From Muriiphilus sp048268845 (GTDB lineage Bacteria > Pseudomonadota > Alphaproteobacteria > Rhodobacterales > Rhodobacteraceae), in contig JBLWUQ010000004.1 of the NCBI GenBank assembly GCA_048268845.1, forward strand, positions 124,001 through 188,000: a stretch of 64,000 nt of DNA, read 5' to 3'. The notes under the pieces were generated by a model that was not told the DNA's origin, made no database searches, and saw only the letters and a program-made list of their open reading frames with translations. Below, piece after piece: positions 60,429 to 64,000 of this stretch; the stretch's first letter is position 1; every line of letters begins with the position of its first letter. A program made the position numbers and the translations under genes.

Positions 60429-60509
60429 GCGATACCCTTTGGCACGTGTCCGGCCGCTTGAACGTCTGACGGGCGGGACAGGGTCGGACGCGGCGAAGGG
60501 GCGTCCCGT

Positions 60510-60537
60510 GATCCGTGGCCGTTACCGGCCACGGATC
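60510..60537. terminator. Bidirectional hairpin between convergent genes
   Basis: G-ATCCGTGGCCG, loop TTAC, CGGCCACGGAT-C forms a perfect 12-bp stem between the thiolase end and the TRAP receptor end. No long T-run follows on either strand, so strength is uncertain. Confidence 0.6.
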
Positions 60538-60572
60538 GTTGCATGGTTGGGCGCGGCGGACCGCGCCGGACC

Positions 60573-61718
60573 TTACTGGTTCACATCGACCTTGGAATAG
60601 ACCTCGTCGGCAAGCAGTTGCGCGAACTGTTCCTGCGTCTCGATGTCCTTCACCTTGTCTTCCCACTCGGCATAGATCGCCAGGAAGCGGTCGGCGATCT
60701 CGCCGGCATTGACGACACCGCTGGCCTCGGCACGGGCAACCGCATCGTCACGCACGGTCGCGGTCGCGGCAACGACAGCGTCCGTCAGCCAGTCCTGGGC
60801 CTCGTTGTAGACGACGCCATTGGCAACCGCCGACTCGATCGCGGCCTTGGCGCCGCTGTCGTAGTTGAAGGTCACGCGGGCGACGGCCGCCGGGGTGGCA
60901 TCGAACAGGATCTGGCGGTCTTCGGCCGACAGCTTGTTCCAGGTATCCTTGTTGATCCCGACCCAGAGCTGGGCAGGCACGACACCGGCATTCGGGGTCA
61001 GCAGGTATTTCGCCTGCTCGGCCAGCGAATAGTCGTCAAGCCAGACGAACTGGCCGAAGGTGCAATCGACCAGACCACGCTGCAGCGATTCATAGACCTC
61101 GGTCAGCGAGATGTTGACCGGGGTCGCGCCAAGCTCGGTTGCGATCGAGGTCAGGTGGCCGGTGGTGCGGATACGCTTGCCGTTGAAGTCGGCAACGGAC
61201 TCGATCGGCGTGTTGCAGATCAACTGGTAGGGAGGGGTCGCCCAGGTGCTGATCAGCTTGATGTTCCAGCCGTCGTATTCGGCAACGCAATCGGCGCACT
61301 CGAAATGCTGAAGCTGCGCCAATGCACCCGCCGCTGCCTTGTCGTTGTTCATCAACGCGCTGAGGTCACCCAGCAGGGTGGCCACGGGCAGTTCCTTGGG
61401 GTTCGCGGGGGTGTAGACGTTGGTCAGGTCGACCATGCCGTCGCGAAGCGCGAACAGCGAGGTCGCGGTCTTGACGATCGCGCCGCCGCCGACGAATTCG
61501 GTCTGGAGCCGTCCGTCGCTCATCTCCTGAACGTTTTCTAGCCACGGGATGAACCCCTCGGCCGCGTTCGCCGCGGTCGAGGACGAGTAGTAGCCCATCA
61601 GGAGCTTGGTCTGCGCCTGCGCCGGTATGGCAAATGCGGTTGTAACCGCAAGAGCCGTCGCCAGGACCGCCCCCCGCCTGACCGTGCCGGCCATTTTCGA
61701 AAGTTTCAGGTCTTGCAT
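60573..61718 (-). CDS. TRAP transporter solute-binding protein (DctP family)
   Basis: 381 aa with AAGGAGG before the ATG. The signal peptide ends in FAIPAQAQ. Mature features: TKLLMGYYSSSTAANAAEGFIPWLENVQEMSDGRL, GKRIRTTGHLTSIATELGATPVNISLTEVYESLQRGLVDC (the DctP signature with the carboxylate-binding Arg), and VGINKDTWNKLSAEDRQILFDA. No DctQ/DctM membrane subunits follow in the window. It probably captures the organic acid degraded by the surrounding genes. Confidence 0.92.
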   Translation of the reverse strand: MQDLKLSKMAGTVRRGAVLATALAVTTAFAIPAQAQTKLLMGYYSSSTAANAAEGFIPWLENVQEMSDGRLQTEFVGGGAIVKTATSLFALRDGMVDLTNVYTPANPKELPVATLLGDLSALMNNDKAAAGALAQLQHFECADCVAEYDGWNIKLISTWATPPYQLICNTPIESVADFNGKRIRTTGHLTSIATELGATPVNISLTEVYESLQRGLVDCTFGQFVWLDDYSLAEQAKYLLTPNAGVVPAQLWVGINKDTWNKLSAEDRQILFDATPAAVARVTFNYDSGAKAAIESAVANGVVYNEAQDWLTDAVVAATATVRDDAVARAEASGVVNAGEIADRFLAIYAEWEDKVKDIETQEQFAQLLADEVYSKVDVNQ

Positions 61719-61802
61719 TCAGCTTTCCTCCTTGGTGCGACACACAGCGTGTCTGTTGGATTCAGTTCAACTTCTTCGGCATCCCGACCCGGCCTGCGCG
61801 AA

Positions 61803-63053
61803 TCATACGACCTTAGCTCTGCGCAATTCGGCGATCTCGGCATCGTTCATTCCGAGTATGTCGCGCAGAACATTGTCTGAATGCTCGCCCAGAAGGGGCG
61901 GATGCGCGTAGGTTTCCACCGGTGTTGCCGACATTCGGACGGGAAACGCCACCCCCGGCACCGTGCCGGTCGCCGACAGCGGATGTTCGATGTCGATCTT
62001 GACGCCGCGATGCACGACCTGCGGGTCGGCGAACACGTCGTCGTAGTCATTTACCAGCGAGCACGGCACTTTGGCCTCCACCAACGCGGCCAGCAGGTCC
62101 TTGCCCTTCCACGTCACGATCCGCTCGGACAGCCCGGCGGTCAGCTCCACCCGGTTGATCCAGCGGTCGCGCAGGGTCAGGAACCTTGGGTCGGTCGCCA
62201 TTTCGGGAACGCCCAGCACCTTGCAGAGATCGACATAGTTGTAATCGGCTCCCGCCGAGATGTAGATCAGCCGGTCGGCGCATGCAAAGACCTCGGCCGG
62301 TCCGCCACCATTGCCGGCGGTGCCGCGTCGGATCGGAACCTCGCCGCTCATCAGATACTCGGCGACCGCGTGCGACTGGCAGGCGATGGTGGTGTCCATC
62401 ATCGCAACGTCGAGAAACTGACCCTCGCCCGATATCCGGTCGCGGTGCATCAGCGCCCCGAGGATGCCGACCGCCGCGTTCATTCCGGCCATGACGTCCA
62501 TCAGGCTCGGCCCGGTCTTCATCGGCCCGCCGCCGGGTTCGCCATCGGGGATGCCGGTGACGTGCATCAACCCGCTCTGCGCCTGGAACACCGCGTCATA
62601 GCCGCCGCGCTCGGCATAGGGGCCGTCCTGCCCGTAGCCGGTCAGCGAGCAATAGACGAGGCGCGGATTGATCTTGCGGATGGTGTCGTGGTCGATGCCC
62701 ATGCGCCTGGTGGTGCCGGGGATGAAGTTCTCGACCAGAACGTCACATTGCGCCGCCAGCCTGCGGATCAGGGCCTGCCCGTCCGGCTGGCTCAGATCGA
62801 CCGTAAGCGACTTCTTGTTGCGGTTGGCGCAGACCCAGAAGGAAGATTCGCGCGTCCGGTTGCCCTCGGCATCCTTCACGAAGGCGGTGCCGTAACCGCG
62901 CGCCATGTCGCCGGTGCCGGGACGCTCGATCTTGATCACCTCGGCGCCCATGTCGGCCAGCAATTGCGTGGCCCAGGGCGCGGCCAGAACGCGGCCAAGG
63001 TCCAGCACCCGGATGCCCGTCAGCGCGCCTTTGGGTTGATCCGTCATGGTCAT
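61803..63053 (-). CDS. Class III CoA-transferase (CaiB/formyl-CoA transferase family)
   Basis: 416 aa. GIRVLDLGRVLAAPWATQLLADMGAEVIKIERPGTGDMARGYG, NRNKKSLTVDLSQPDGQALIRRLAAQCDVLVENFIPGTTRRMGID and SLTGYGQDGPYAERGGYDAVFQAQSGLM, with the catalytic Asp in the last, match the family. It moves CoA between carboxylic acids. The start overlaps the enoyl-CoA hydratase stop (ATGA); a second ATG lies two codons later. Confidence 0.92.
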   Translation of the reverse strand: MTMTDQPKGALTGIRVLDLGRVLAAPWATQLLADMGAEVIKIERPGTGDMARGYGTAFVKDAEGNRTRESSFWVCANRNKKSLTVDLSQPDGQALIRRLAAQCDVLVENFIPGTTRRMGIDHDTIRKINPRLVYCSLTGYGQDGPYAERGGYDAVFQAQSGLMHVTGIPDGEPGGGPMKTGPSLMDVMAGMNAAVGILGALMHRDRISGEGQFLDVAMMDTTIACQSHAVAEYLMSGEVPIRRGTAGNGGGPAEVFACADRLIYISAGADYNYVDLCKVLGVPEMATDPRFLTLRDRWINRVELTAGLSERIVTWKGKDLLAALVEAKVPCSLVNDYDDVFADPQVVHRGVKIDIEHPLSATGTVPGVAFPVRMSATPVETYAHPPLLGEHSDNVLRDILGMNDAEIAELRRAKVV

Positions 63054-63871
63054 GCCCCCCGGAACCGGGGCTTGCGCTTTTCGCGGAAGGCGGCGATGCC
63101 CTCCTTGAAATCCGCGCTCGCGGCCAGGACCGGCACGAGATCGAGCTCGGCCGCGATGGTCTGCTCGACCCCGCGCGAGGCCGAGGCCAGAACCGCCTTG
63201 ACCATCGCCACCGACAGCGGCGCGCAGTCCTCGAACCGTGCGGACAGCGCGGTCGCGTCCTGCAGCGCCGCGCCAGTTTCCGACAGGATGTCGGCCATCC
63301 CGGTTTCGACGGCACGCACGCCGTCCGAAACCTCGCCCAGCATCATCATCTGGCGCGCCTTGACCCGGCCGATCCGCTCGGTCAGCGAGTGCATCATGCC
63401 CATGTCCGGCAGCAGACCCATCCTGGAAAACGAGACGCCAAACCGCGCCGTGCGCGCCGCGACGACGAAGTCACAGGCCATCGCGAAAGAACAGCCGGCC
63501 CCGAAAGCGTCGCCCTCGACCGCCGCGATTACCGGCTTGCTGCCCGAGGCCAGAAGCCGGAACGCCTCGAGCGATTCCTTCATCAGCTCGCGCGTCTGCA
63601 ACAGCGTCGGCGGCGTCTCGGATACCGTCACGCGCGTCAGGTCGGCGCCGGTGCAGAAATGCCCGTCCGCGCCGGTCAACACGATGGCGCAAACCTCGGG
63701 GTCGGCGAAATTCTCGCGCAGCTTCGCCACAAGGCGGCGGCGCATCTCGGGATAGAAGGCATTGCGCTTGCCCGGATTGGACAGCGTCAGAATAGCCGTG
63801 CCGCCCTGACGCTCCTCGCCGATGCCGTCCTCGAAAACCCCGGCCTCGTCGCTGGATTTCGGATCAGTCAT
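63050..63871 (-). CDS. Enoyl-CoA hydratase/isomerase family protein
   Basis: 273 aa. AILTLSNPGKRNAFYPEM, VLTGADGHFCTGADL (first oxyanion-hole strand), KPVIAAVEGDAFGAGCSFAMACDFVVAARTARFG (second, GxGxS-like) and FSRMGLLPDMGMMHSL are crotonase features. The usual Glu pair is reduced: the position after GLLPD is Met-Gly-Met, so an isomerase or another reaction is possible. First gene of a three-gene leftward operon. Confidence 0.9.
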   Translation of the reverse strand: MTDPKSSDEAGVFEDGIGEERQGGTAILTLSNPGKRNAFYPEMRRRLVAKLRENFADPEVCAIVLTGADGHFCTGADLTRVTVSETPPTLLQTRELMKESLEAFRLLASGSKPVIAAVEGDAFGAGCSFAMACDFVVAARTARFGVSFSRMGLLPDMGMMHSLTERIGRVKARQMMMLGEVSDGVRAVETGMADILSETGAALQDATALSARFEDCAPLSVAMVKAVLASASRGVEQTIAAELDLVPVLAASADFKEGIAAFREKRKPRFRGA

Positions 63872-64000
63872 TCTCGCTCCCCCTTCGAATACTTCCAGTC
63901 ACCCCCGGAATTGCCTGTCTCGCCTCAAGTCGTCCTGACGATCATTTTTTCTCGGTTGAATATCATCGTCGGAAAAACGCCAGTCATCGACCTATTGAGT

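Overview
The window is high-GC DNA from an alphaproteobacterium, most likely Rhodobacterales (Roseobacter/Paracoccus group). Evidence is the purM-purN-rnd block, the SufE/TSUP/Bcr/DusA housekeeping genes, a TTT-type tripartite transporter and the general codon style. It has two parts: a prophage (about 1-26288, left end outside the window) and host chromosome (26289-64000).

Prophage. It is inserted at the 3' end of a tRNA gene with a CAT anticodon (26289-26365), and its integrase lies next to the tRNA. A control region (about 19500-20130) holds a lambda-like bidirectional switch. It has a Cro-like gene reading left, a repressor reading right, and two promoters that each carry a palindromic operator (consensus TCC-K-CAAT-Y-GCGGA) between -35 and -10. 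Leftward genes 19504-9874 form a dense early operon of mostly 1-8 nt stop/start overlaps: GIY-YIG nucleases, RusA-like resolvase, ERF annealing protein, NinB, an HNH/Ref-like nuclease, replication proteins, a stand-alone DnaA domain IV protein, SSB and a DNA methyltransferase. A terminator near 9800 separates it from a P22-like head module: TerS, TerL, portal, scaffold, N4-gp56-type capsid, gp4/gp10-like connectors, and an M15 peptidase cut by the window edge. Rightward genes 20133-26261 are accessory: a Gp37/Gp68 (DUF5131) protein, a pentapeptide-repeat protein, a C5 methyltransferase with a second long reading frame inside it, small membrane proteins, an excisionase-like protein and the integrase.

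Chromosome. 26503-33556 is housekeeping: purM, purN, rnd, a lipoprotein, sufE, a TauE/SafE permease, a Bcr/CflA exporter and dusA. A PLD-family lipoprotein follows (33962-35800). A 12-gene leftward catabolic cluster (51071 down to 35813) starts with an IclR regulator and continues with a zinc alcohol dehydrogenase, a molybdenum hydroxylase (FAD subunit, [2Fe-2S]+Mo subunit, and a split-off Mo C-terminal part), a TIM-barrel isomerase-like protein, TctC/TctB/TctA-type transporter, a ThDP enzyme distantly like IolD, an aldehyde dehydrogenase and an IlvD/Edd dehydratase. This looks like a complete import-and-oxidise pathway for a polyol, cyclitol or sugar acid; the substrate cannot be read from sequence. 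A BLUF photoreceptor is divergent from the IclR gene.

51793-63871 is a CoA-thioester degradation region: two class III CoA-transferases, a MaoC hydratase pair, two acyl-CoA dehydrogenases, an ADP-forming acyl-CoA synthetase, a DUF35 protein paired with an SCP2/Ltp2-type thiolase, an enoyl-CoA hydratase and a TRAP solute receptor. The divergent promoter region at 58592-58720 carries four near-identical 19-bp palindromes spaced 37, 37 and 36 bp apart. The combination resembles steroid or bile-acid side-chain degradation sets, but the substrate is inference.
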